Assembly: GCA_902778535.1 (NCBI GenBank)
Contig: CACYYG010000010.1
Coordinates: 1 to 64,000, forward strand
Length of the DNA stretch: 64,000 nt
Origin: an uncultured Prevotellaceae bacterium
GTDB taxonomy: Bacteria > Bacteroidota > Bacteroidia > Bacteroidales > Bacteroidaceae
Direction: 5' to 3'
Shown here: positions 26,922 to 36,400 of the stretch, in pieces
How the letters are laid out: each line of letters opens with the position of its first letter
Numbering within the stretch: position 1 is the stretch's first letter
Notes under the pieces: generated by a model
Databases searched by the model: none
Told to the model about the DNA's origin: nothing
What the model saw: only the letters and a program-made list of their open reading frames with translations
Program-made: the position numbers and the translations under genes

Positions 26922-29900
26922 TTAGAACTCAACAGTGATACCGAGTGTATAAGAACGCGGGCGCGGTGTCTGTGCGTCGTCGGTAGCAGGCCATTCGCCG
27001 CCGAAGGCAATGTCGGGGTCGACACCGCTGTACTTCGTAATGACGAATGGATTGTTGATACTGGCATAGAGCGAAACACGGTTGAGGCCACACCACTTCA
27101 GCTGCTGTTTCCTTAGCGAATAGGACAGCTGGGCGTAGCTCATACGCAGGTAGGAGCCGTCCTCGACAAAGCGGTCGCTGATAAGCGTGTTGAAGTTGGT
27201 GGAAGCACCGTACATGGCACGTGGAATGGATGTCACGTCGCCCTCCTTGCGCCAGCGCCAGTTCACGGCCTGGCTCTGGTTGTCGTTGTTGATCATGGCC
27301 TCGGAGCGCAGGCGTGCCATGTTGATAATCTTGTTGCCCACGCGATAGGTGAACTGTGTGCTCAGGCGCCACTCGCCGAGATTGAACGAGAAGCCGAAGC
27401 CGCCGGTGAGCTTGGGCAGCGACGAGCCGAGATAGGTAATGTCGAGGGCATTGATCTGGCCGTCGTAGTTGACGTCCTCATAGATGGCATCGCCACCGTT
27501 GAAGCCCTGATAGGACTGGTTGTGACCTGTGCCGTCGACACGATAGTCATACATGATGCGCTTGGGCACGTCGTTGCCGTCGAGAATAATCTGTCCGTTG
27601 GCTGACACGGCCACAGGAGCTGTCTTGCCCTCGGCCACGAAGTTGGCCCAGTAGTCATAGATCTGCTCGCGAGTCATGCCTTCAACGGCATTGCGGAACG
27701 TGCTGTAATTGTATTGGTAGACGCCCTTGAAGCGGAAACCGTAGATGGCGCCGAAGGGGTTGTGCAGCTGCACACGCACCAGGCGCTCCGCATTCTCATA
27801 GCCATAGATGGAGTTCTTGTTCTCGAGAATGTACTCGTCCATCTCCAGAATCTCGTTGCGGTTGTTGCCGAAGTTCACGTTCATATCCATCGAGAACTTG
27901 TTGATCTTCAGCAGGCGGTTGGTATTGATGTGGAACTCCCAGCCGGTGTTGCGCATCTTGCCGTTGTTGTGATATCTCTTGGTGGGATAGCCGGAGTTGG
28001 AGGGAATTCGGAAATTCTCCATGAGCATGTCGGTAGTGGTGCTGCGGTAGCCTTCGAGCGTGAGGTTGAGGCGACCGTCGAAGAAACCGAGGTCAACACC
28101 GACATTATAGCTGGTGACGAGCTGCCACTTCAGGTCGGAGAGGCGCAGGCGCAAGGGCACCATCGACGCACGGTCGATATAGGTACCGCCGGCACCGTAT
28201 GTGGAAGTGTAAAGATAATTGTCGCGCGGTTGGTTGCCCACTCGGCCCCAGCCTGGACGGATGGCCAGCATCGACAAGGCGGGCTTCAGCTTCTGCATCC
28301 AAGGCTCGTCGCTGATAATCCATTTCAGCGACACTGAGGGGAAGTAGCCCCAGCGATGTCCCGGGCCAAACTTGGTGGTGCCGTCGGCACGCACGGTGAA
28401 GTCGGCAATGTAGCGTTCTTTGTAGGCGTAGTGTGCCGAGAAGGTATAGTACATGGATCGCCACTGGCTATAGGGCGAGTCCATGCCGCTGATGATGCCG
28501 CCAGCAGCGGGGCTGGTGATGACGCCGCCCGTTGAGGGCAGGCCGTAGCCGTTGGTCGACTGCGAGTTGCTGCTGCCGCTGGTCAGCTCGAAGCGGCCCA
28601 TCATCATCATGCTGTGGTCTTTGTTGGTGAAGGCGGGCGTCAGCGTCAGCGTCTGCTTCGTGTTGAACGACACGCTCTTGGCCGAGCTGTTGGCTGCCTG
28701 GTTAATGCCGCTGCCAGTGATGACGCCGCTGGCCAGATCCTGGGGGAAGAACGACTCGTTATACTGGTTGGCAATGTTCATCAAGACGGAGCCTCGCCAC
28801 TTCAGCTGCCAGTGGTCTTCGTCAAGGCCCAGCAGGTTGTAGTCGATAATCAGCTCAGGGTTCATGTCGTAGCTGCGGCGCTGGCTCTTTGCCAAGTGAG
28901 CCGAAGCAACGGGGTTGACATAGCCTTTCTGGTCGTTGTTGAAGATGGTGGAGCCGCTCTGCAGCATGGTGTAATAGCGATCAGTATCGTTGCCGTTTTC
29001 ATCCTGCTCATAGATGCTCATGTTCGGCATCTTCTTCAGCGAGATGTTAAGCAGGTCGCTATAGTTCATGTCGTTTTTCGTGTAAGTAAGCGAGAAGTTG
29101 GTGCTCACGCGGATGCGTTCCGACACGTTGTAGTCGAGAGCCACACGGGTGGTGAAGCGATTCATCTTCTGCTTGATGACGGAGCCTGTTTCATGGTCGT
29201 AGCCGCCGCTGATACGGAAGAGTGCCTTCTCACCGCCACCACTGATGGTGACATAATGGTTCTGGCGCAGACCCCACTGCGTGACAGCTTCGCGCCAGTC
29301 AGTGTTGTTGTTGTACATCTCGTATTCCGAGAAATCATCCTCGTAGTTCAACTCACGCACATCGGCCGACTTGCTGTCGTCCTGCTGCGGGTTGAAGTAA
29401 GCCTCTTTCAGCATCATCGTATAGTCGTCGCCATTGAGCAGATCGTAGCCCTTGGGCTGATAGGTGCCGGTAAGGCGCAGCTGATAGCTCACACGAGGTT
29501 TGCCGCGTGCACCGCGCTTGGTAATGAGCTCGATGACACCGTTGCCACCCTGCGAGCCGTAGACAGCGGCAGCTGCGGCATCCTTCAGCACGGTAATGCT
29601 GGCGATGTCCTCGGGATTGATGTTCAGCAACTCAGCGAACTTCTCGTCGTTGGCGCCGGCCATGTCGAAGTTGTCGAGGTTCACCTCACGGATGTTGCCG
29701 TCGACAACGATAAGCGGGTTGCCGTCGGTCAGTGTCGACAGCGAACTGGCACCGCGCAGGCGCATGGTAGAGCCAGAACCGAGGTTACCGCTGTTGCCAA
29801 TGATGTCGAGACCAGCGATACGGCCCTGCAGGGCCTCGTCGATGGTGGTCATGCCCAGGCCCTCAAACTCCTTCATCGAGATGGTCTGCGAGGCGTATGA

Positions 29901-30284
29901 GATCTCGCGCTCGGGAATGGGCAAGCCGTTGCCCTGCGCACGTTTCTTTGCCTTCACCACCACGGGCTGGATGGTGTTCTCTGACTTCATCCGCAGGTTG
30001 TAGGTTGTCTTATTGATGGCCATCGTGACGGTAGTCAGGCCTATATAGCTGAAACGTATCTTGTCTTTCGTGTTCTTCACCTTCATCGTGAAATTGCCGT
30101 TCAGGTCAGTGACGGCCGAATTGATGATACGTCCGTTGGCGTCAATCTCGCAGACTGTGGCTCCCAGCAGTGGGCCGTATTCGTCAGTCAGCGTGCCGTG
30201 TACGGAGGTTATCTCCTGTGCCGAAGCGCACAAGGGCAGCAGGGCCAGCAGCAATCCGTAAAAAAATATTCTTATCCGTTTCAT
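26922..30284 (-). CDS. SusC/RagA TonB-dependent transporter (proximal pair)
   Basis: 1120-residue outer-membrane importer with a signal peptide ending CASAQ. A carboxypeptidase-like domain (SVHGTLTDEYGPLLGATV) and TonB plug follow (MRLRGASSLSTLTDGNPLIVVDG, ITVLKDAAAAAVYGSQGGNGVIELITKRG), then a beta-barrel closing with SYTLGITVEF. The two SusC proteins of this operon differ clearly in sequence, so they are not a recent duplication and may take different ligands. Confidence 0.92.
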   Translation of the reverse strand: MKRIRIFFYGLLLALLPLCASAQEITSVHGTLTDEYGPLLGATVCEIDANGRIINSAVTDLNGNFTMKVKNTKDKIRFSYIGLTTVTMAINKTTYNLRMKSENTIQPVVVKAKKRAQGNGLPIPEREISYASQTISMKEFEGLGMTTIDEALQGRIAGLDIIGNSGNLGSGSTMRLRGASSLSTLTDGNPLIVVDGNIREVNLDNFDMAGANDEKFAELLNINPEDIASITVLKDAAAAAVYGSQGGNGVIELITKRGARGKPRVSYQLRLTGTYQPKGYDLLNGDDYTMMLKEAYFNPQQDDSKSADVRELNYEDDFSEYEMYNNNTDWREAVTQWGLRQNHYVTISGGGEKALFRISGGYDHETGSVIKQKMNRFTTRVALDYNVSERIRVSTNFSLTYTKNDMNYSDLLNISLKKMPNMSIYEQDENGNDTDRYYTMLQSGSTIFNNDQKGYVNPVASAHLAKSQRRSYDMNPELIIDYNLLGLDEDHWQLKWRGSVLMNIANQYNESFFPQDLASGVITGSGINQAANSSAKSVSFNTKQTLTLTPAFTNKDHSMMMMGRFELTSGSSNSQSTNGYGLPSTGGVITSPAAGGIISGMDSPYSQWRSMYYTFSAHYAYKERYIADFTVRADGTTKFGPGHRWGYFPSVSLKWIISDEPWMQKLKPALSMLAIRPGWGRVGNQPRDNYLYTSTYGAGGTYIDRASMVPLRLRLSDLKWQLVTSYNVGVDLGFFDGRLNLTLEGYRSTTTDMLMENFRIPSNSGYPTKRYHNNGKMRNTGWEFHINTNRLLKINKFSMDMNVNFGNNRNEILEMDEYILENKNSIYGYENAERLVRVQLHNPFGAIYGFRFKGVYQYNYSTFRNAVEGMTREQIYDYWANFVAEGKTAPVAVSANGQIILDGNDVPKRIMYDYRVDGTGHNQSYQGFNGGDAIYEDVNYDGQINALDITYLGSSLPKLTGGFGFSFNLGEWRLSTQFTYRVGNKIINMARLRSEAMINNDNQSQAVNWRWRKEGDVTSIPRAMYGASTNFNTLISDRFVEDGSYLRMSYAQLSYSLRKQQLKWCGLNRVSLYASINNPFVITKYSGVDPDIAFGGEWPATDDAQTPRPRSYTLGITVEF

Positions 30285-30304
30285 CCGTTTATTCTGTTGT
30301 TAGG

Positions 30305-33154
30305 TTATTTCATAAACTCTGCTTTAAGGGCCTCAAGCACAACCTCACGCCAGGGACGCATCTCCTGATACATCAGCGGGCTATCGATAAGGTGCACGAC
30401 TGCATCGCTCACCATGCGCTGCAAGTTGTTCTTGATCCAGTATTCGCGGACGATGTTGTTGTAGAGGCCGGGTGTGGTGATGACGTGATGCTGTTGTCCC
30501 ATCTCGTCAGTGACGGTAATCTGCTGATTGTCAAAACTCACACCGAGTGTGAAGAAACGATTGTTCACGGGATTGCGCTTCATGGTCTCAAACTGGCCGT
30601 TGTAGCGGTCAGAAGCCAGGCCGACGGCAATGCTATGGTCCTGCACGTGGTAGCGCACGAAGTCTCTCACCACATTCTGCACCAGTTCCTTCGCCCTCTT
30701 GCGATAGCTGGTTCTCACCGGACCGGCCAGCTCTTGGAAGTTCTCGATGAGCAGGTGCTCTGCTTCCAGCAGACTGTCGAAAGCGGCCGATTTTTTCTCG
30801 TTCCAAGAAGCATCGATGGTCTCGAACGTGGGAAGCTTGCCTTCCTGCTGCAGTTTCTCGATGGAACTGTTTGTAGGTACGTAGACAGTGTAGTTATAAT
30901 TGTCGAAGAGCGTCAGGTTGACATTGTTCTGCTTCGAGCTGCCAGCAGTGAAAGTCTCGCTGCCGCCGGCCTTGATGCTCTTCGAGAAGAGTGCCGTGAG
31001 GTCGTTGTTGGCCAAGCGCAGGAACGTGTTGTATTCATCGTGCGACTTCAACACCATTGAGAGCGATTTCGTGGTGGGCAGTGGCAATGTCTCTTCCAGC
31101 TGGTAGCTGATGCCGTTGTCTTCCTTATACTCTTCCGACACGACGACGGGCTTACCATTGCCTTCCATCTGCCAGCCTCCTTCGAAACAGAGATGTCCGT
31201 TTTCGCCGCGACTGACACGCACCATGCTTCCACCCTTCGTGAGGAAGTAGGGATAGCCTTCATTGAGATAGTCGTCGAGGGTTTTCTGCTTTGCTGAGTC
31301 GGGAATGACGATGATGAGCTGGTTGATGAGGTTCTCAAGCATGTTGCGCACCCTCGCTGCGGTAACGGGCTGCTGAGGGGCACCTCCGTCTACAGTGAGT
31401 GTTCCGTCTTTCTCCACCACGACAGGACGCGGTCTGGCCTGCGCCCATTCGCTCTGCGGCTTCGATGTGTCGTATTCCCAAGTCATGGCGTTCACCTTTA
31501 TCAGTGTGGTAGTGTCACCCGACTCGCCGATACGCATCGACTCGCCGCCGTAGGACACGGGGTCGATATATGTCTGCATGGCATCATTGGTGGGCAGCAG
31601 CATGGCATAGCGCGAACTCATGGAGAGCAGGTAGGGCTTGAAATTGAACGGATAGGTGTCGACGCTGCTGATGTGCCCATAGCTGTCGTAGGAAATCTTG
31701 TAATACTGCTCTGCACCGGTCAGTGCCCAATAGATAAGGCTCATCGACTGGTTATGGAACGAGGCGGGTGCAAGCACCGATACAAACTCCACAGGCATGA
31801 ACACCTTGTTGGTCAAATAGACCACGCCGTTGCATCCGATGAAGCATGAGTCGATGTCGTTCTTTGTGATGCCGAGAGACTCGAAAGCATCGTTCAGCAC
31901 GGTGTGGAACTTCGACGGCACTGAGGCGGTGACGGAGCTAAGCTGGTGGTTGCGCACAAGAGCGGTGAGCACCTTCATGTTCACGTTGTCCCATGTGCCA
32001 AACTCGTCCTGCAAAGCGCGGCCTTCGTTGTTCCAGAAATGCTCCATGGCATCGTTGGAAGGCACAATCATCACGCCGGCATCATTGTGCAAGGTGACGT
32101 CAAGCTTAGAGTCAACGTACTGGTTCCAGCCCGGGTCGAAGACTAACTGACCTCCGCAGTTGTTCTTTTCCTGCGCGTCAGCGAGAATCTTAGTGTTGGC
32201 AAAGCGGTTGGCATAATATGCGAGCACATAGACAGTGTCCTCACGATTATACAGGCGGTTGTACTCGCTGCTATAGGTGCCGAAGCCTCCTTTATCGTCC
32301 AGGTCGGGCACAGGCACCGAGAAACGGTCGACGATATTGGTGTAGGTCGACATGTTGGGATGCTGGTGCATGATCTGCGCCATATTCTGTGCCGACTCCA
32401 CCACGCCGTCCACCTTCTGAATGTAACCGTTCTTGCAGGTTATGTCGCGGACGCTGACGCGCTTACCATTGACCCACGCTTCGGCCGTTGACTTTGCCTG
32501 ATGGTTGGTAAGTATGTCGAGGTCTTCGTCGGTGATGTTGTGATAGTGCATGAATGATGGCAGGAAGTGAATCATCGGCGGCTCAGTAATGTCGCACATA
32601 ATGGGTATGGGCTTGTTGCGCTTGCGCAGCTCTGCCCACGTTTCCACTTCCGGGAACTTCGACGGCGGCATGATATAGACAGAGTCGTAGATGGATACTG
32701 CTGTCTCGCGGCGCATGGCCCGGCCCTCCAGAGGTGTGGAGTTGTCGCTCTTTGCTTTCTCATTCGACATCAGCTCGATGAGGTAGGCATTGTTGATCAT
32801 GGCGTTCTTCAGCAGCAGCTTCTTCTGTGCCAATGAGAGCTGTTCGTAGCTCTTCACGCCCCAGTTGTTGTTACGGAACCACACGTTGTAGGCCGAGTCG
32901 TCGGCGGCGAAGAGTGTCTTCGAGCCGGTGTGCGCCAGCACGTCGTGCTGCCCCAAGTCGTCGATGAGGCGCATCACGGTGGTGTAGTTGCCTTCATCCT
33001 GCAGTCGCTCATAGATGGAGTTGCCCAGCCATTCCGGCTGTCCGGTCAGCACATCGTCCTTACACGATGTGGTGAGCATGGTTCCTGCCATCATCAGCGT
33101 GCAAGCAGCAGCAGTCAGCCGTTGTGCGGGTTTGATGATTGAGTGTCGTCTCAT
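30305..33154 (-). CDS. Multi-FAS1 domain lipoprotein, first gene of the SusCD operon
   Basis: 949-residue lipoprotein (signal ending MLTTSC). Four FAS1 modules are recognisable by their H1-like strands: KTLFAADDSAYNVWF, GVMIVPSNDAMEHFW, YAMLLPTNDAMQTYI and YTVYVPTNSSIEKL. It opens a seven-gene minus-strand run ending at 15505. As FAS1 proteins flank both SusCD pairs, the family is probably an accessory surface-binding protein replacing the usual SusE/F-like lipoproteins; this is inference. There is no hydrolase motif. Confidence 0.82.
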   Translation of the reverse strand: MRRHSIIKPAQRLTAAACTLMMAGTMLTTSCKDDVLTGQPEWLGNSIYERLQDEGNYTTVMRLIDDLGQHDVLAHTGSKTLFAADDSAYNVWFRNNNWGVKSYEQLSLAQKKLLLKNAMINNAYLIELMSNEKAKSDNSTPLEGRAMRRETAVSIYDSVYIMPPSKFPEVETWAELRKRNKPIPIMCDITEPPMIHFLPSFMHYHNITDEDLDILTNHQAKSTAEAWVNGKRVSVRDITCKNGYIQKVDGVVESAQNMAQIMHQHPNMSTYTNIVDRFSVPVPDLDDKGGFGTYSSEYNRLYNREDTVYVLAYYANRFANTKILADAQEKNNCGGQLVFDPGWNQYVDSKLDVTLHNDAGVMIVPSNDAMEHFWNNEGRALQDEFGTWDNVNMKVLTALVRNHQLSSVTASVPSKFHTVLNDAFESLGITKNDIDSCFIGCNGVVYLTNKVFMPVEFVSVLAPASFHNQSMSLIYWALTGAEQYYKISYDSYGHISSVDTYPFNFKPYLLSMSSRYAMLLPTNDAMQTYIDPVSYGGESMRIGESGDTTTLIKVNAMTWEYDTSKPQSEWAQARPRPVVVEKDGTLTVDGGAPQQPVTAARVRNMLENLINQLIIVIPDSAKQKTLDDYLNEGYPYFLTKGGSMVRVSRGENGHLCFEGGWQMEGNGKPVVVSEEYKEDNGISYQLEETLPLPTTKSLSMVLKSHDEYNTFLRLANNDLTALFSKSIKAGGSETFTAGSSKQNNVNLTLFDNYNYTVYVPTNSSIEKLQQEGKLPTFETIDASWNEKKSAAFDSLLEAEHLLIENFQELAGPVRTSYRKRAKELVQNVVRDFVRYHVQDHSIAVGLASDRYNGQFETMKRNPVNNRFFTLGVSFDNQQITVTDEMGQQHHVITTPGLYNNIVREYWIKNNLQRMVSDAVVHLIDSPLMYQEMRPWREVVLEALKAEFMK

Positions 33155-33306
33155 AATATAGTTAATTGTTTTTAGTATATTTTTCTTATGTTGTCGCCCG
33201 TCTCTACGGGCTGAAAGTTTTCAGCTTTGAGGGCCTGTGAGGCCAATGGGGATTTCCGGGACCAGAAGGACCCATGAAATTTTGGGGATTTTTTTGTAAA
33301 CTCAGG
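33155..33306 (-). promoter_or_regulatory. Palindrome-rich leader of the FAS1/SusCD operon
   Basis: Three perfect small hairpins stand in series: GCCCGT-CTCT-ACGGGC (33196-33211), GCTGAA-AGTT-TTCAGC (33210-33225) and GGCC-TGTGA-GGCC (33232-33244). An imperfect CCCATGAAATTTTGGG follows at 33271-33286. All lie between the terminator of the upstream gene and the first FAS1 start. No clear TAnnTTTG box was found, so whether the hairpins are in the transcript is open. Confidence 0.5.
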
Positions 33307-33353
33307 AAAAAAGCAAGGACTGGCGACGGCATTTGCTGCCGCCACCAATCCTT
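33307..33353 (-). terminator. Intrinsic terminator of the large modular protein gene
   Basis: On the minus strand, AAGGATTGGTGGCGGC pairs with GCCGTCGCCAGTCCTT with two mismatches around a 7-nt loop and is followed by GCTTTTTT. It separates this gene from the FAS1/SusCD operon. Confidence 0.85.
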
Positions 33354-33416
33354 ATCAGGCTAAGATTATCTTACATTTATTATATACATGCGCGTGCGCG
33401 TGCGCAAGACAAACAA

Positions 33417-36400
33417 TTAGTAACGAATCTTGCGAACTACGACGTTGCCGTTGTCGAGGGTGACCTTCTGGATCATGATGCCCTTCTGCAGGCTGTTCAC
33501 CTTGCGTCCGTCGAGTGTGAAGAACTCCACCTTGACGGGCTGTCCCATAGCGATGCTCTCAACAGTGAGTGCGTTGCCGCTGGGCTGCAGCGAGCTGTTG
33601 GCGCCATAGTAGAACAGGCGGAAGTTGTCGATGACAACCCAGCTATTATCCTTTTGCTGTTCCTTCTTGACACCGATGCGCAGCTTGCCGTCTTCCTTCA
33701 CCTTCAGGATGACCTTGCTGGTGTAGGCGCCGTCGATGCTGCCTTCTTCCTTGCCCAGGTCGAGGTAGGAGCGTCCGCCAATCATGGTGTTGGGCAGCCA
33801 GTAGGCTGTCTCGCCTAACGTTGTCTCTACCAGCTCATAGATCTCATCTCCGTCGACGGTGATGAAAGGAATGTTCTCCGTGGGAGCGGCCTTCATCATG
33901 TTAGCCAGAGGAGCAGAGTAATAGGTGTCTTCACCATCCTTGGCATAGAGGAATGCCATGCTTGCTTCGGGATTAGTCTGCCACTGGGTGTAGTTCTCCT
34001 CGTTGCTGCCATTGCGCACCCAACCGTCAACCTGCAGCATATAGGTACCAGCGGGCATTCCGTAGAATTCCTGATACAGGTCGAAGGCAATCTGCCAGAA
34101 CTCCATAGCGAAGCACAGCTTCTGGTCGGCCTGAGTATCGCTGGCAGCGTTGCCCAGATTGCCAGGATTGTTCCAACCCTCGTTAGAATTCTCGGGATAG
34201 CCCCACTCGTCGTTCTCGAAGCTGGGTGCCAGGATGACGCTGGTCATGTCAAGGGGAGCCTGGTCGCTGGCCTGTGCGATTTCTGCATCAGAGGGAAGGC
34301 GCAGCTTGGTCAGCATTTCCGTAATCTTGCTGATGTATTCCTCTGCCTGAGCGTTGGTAAGGCCATTAATGCCCGTTTCCACTTCGGTTCTCAGTGCTTC
34401 AGCCTCATCATAAGCAGGGCTGTCTACGTATTTATCCAGAGCAGTGGCAAGATTGAGGAGAGCCTCGTTCAGCTTTTCAAACAGCGTCACAGAAGCCATG
34501 ACGGCAGGCTGGATGTCATAAATGTCATACAGCACGTCAAACATCTGCCTTCCGTATGCCTCGTCGTCTGCACTGTGGCTGGCATATTCACCAAGGAGTG
34601 CGTTAGCCTGACTAATCAGAGCAGCTGCATTTTCCTTGACGTCAGCGCCAATCTGCTTGTCTTCCATGTCGACAGTAAGCAGTGCCTTTTCCAGAGCCTG
34701 CTTCACATATTCGGGCAGGAATCCCTGATACTTGAGTCTGAAGTTGTCGAAGATACACCACCAGTCGGTAGTCATGTTCACGCTCTTCACGCCGATGCGC
34801 ATGGGCTCGCCAGCCTTCACCGGACCGAAAGCAGATGTCTCATACATGCCCCAGCTGAAGCACTTGCTGGCTGCTGCCATTGAATTAGGATAACCGGATT
34901 GGCCTTGACTATCCCAGTTGCCTGATTCAGCCAATCCGCCAAGGAGACCATTCTCGTCTTTATATTCATCACCTGCTTTCTCAGAATAGATGTCAGGGAA
35001 GTCGTTCAGCGAATTGTTCAGATAGAGCTTCACAGGAATATTGCTCAACTCAGCGAAAGGACTGTTATTGGGTCCTTCGTCGCGCACATAGCCCTGCACG
35101 AAAATCTGGTAGATGCCTTCGGGCAGATTGCTTACTTCCTGCCAGAAGTCGAAGTCACGGCAGTGCCACGACTCAATGCAGTGGTTGACACTGGTGTCGT
35201 TGACCTTTCCCTGAGGACCGGGAGTGAAGTTACCAGAAGCTCTCTTGTCGACGTGCCAGCCGGTAACAGTGCCATAGGTACCAGACAAACCATCAGGATT
35301 GGTCTGATTTTCCGTAAGGCTGTTGGGAAGCTCAAAGTCGGGATTCACCATGTATCTGGTTACATCCGAACCAGTGGGCAGATGATTCTTTGCATAGTCC
35401 TCGCACTCGGTAATCATTGCCTGGATCTTTGCAAGCTCTTCCTCCAACTGCTCGTTGGTCAGCTCGCGGTCCATCTCGATGTCTTCCACATCATACAGAT
35501 AGTCGCTCATGCCACCCTCCTTGTTCCAAGGCTCGGTCCATCCAAGGTCAGTCACACGGTTGCCGGCATTCTCAATAGCCTGCTTCCACTGCTTCCACAG
35601 GTCGATGTTCTTCTGCAGCGCATCGTAAGCAGCCTTGGCATTAGCCAGAGCGGCCTTCATTTCCTCAGGAGTATTCAGAGCGCTGCGGTCAATGCTTGCT
35701 GCAGCGTTGTAAGCCTCGAGATAAGATTCTGTGTAGAGCACTTCGTCCTCATCGAGTTCTAACACCTCGTAGGTCCAGCCATCTTCGAGGAACATCTTCC
35801 ATGCATCAGTACCATTGCCGAAGAAAGTGAGCGAGAAGTCGTCGAACATCGACCAGTCACCATCAATGGTCACAGACTTCTTCACACCGATAGTCAGCTC
35901 ACCTGTCTCGTCGACAGCCACATAAAGCTTGTTGGCATACAGATTCAGGGTATGGAAGTAGTAATCGCCACAGGCCATGGTATTGGGCGCATAGACGGTC
36001 ACGTCGTTGCCATCAGCGTCCTGATAGGTAGCAGCGTACTCGCCGGGGGTGTTTGTAGCCTCAGTCTGTGCGAAATCCAACACGTTAACGAGAGGCACTT
36101 CGTAGTAATTCTCACCGGCAGTGGCATAGAACTTGGCGTTCTTCGAGTCGGCGTCTTTGGCCACCCAGTGACGCTCAGCATCACCGCCATAGTTACCAGC
36201 GCGGTAGTAACCATTCACGCCAACAGCATAGATGCCAGGAGCAAGGCCCTGAATCTTCTGATAAGTGTCGTAAGACCTGTTCCAGTGCTCTGCACCGTCG
36301 GAAACCGTGCCGCCACGTCCGAAGGCAGTGCCGCTCCAGCCAGTGGTGGCATCAGCATTGTCGAAACGCGGATTGACAATCTTTGTCGTCATGTCGGCAG

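Noticed and set aside
17392-30284. The two SusC/SusD pairs as a recent tandem duplication
   Set aside because: The two SusC proteins differ in sequence through plug and barrel, and the SusD proteins also differ clearly; they share only family motifs.
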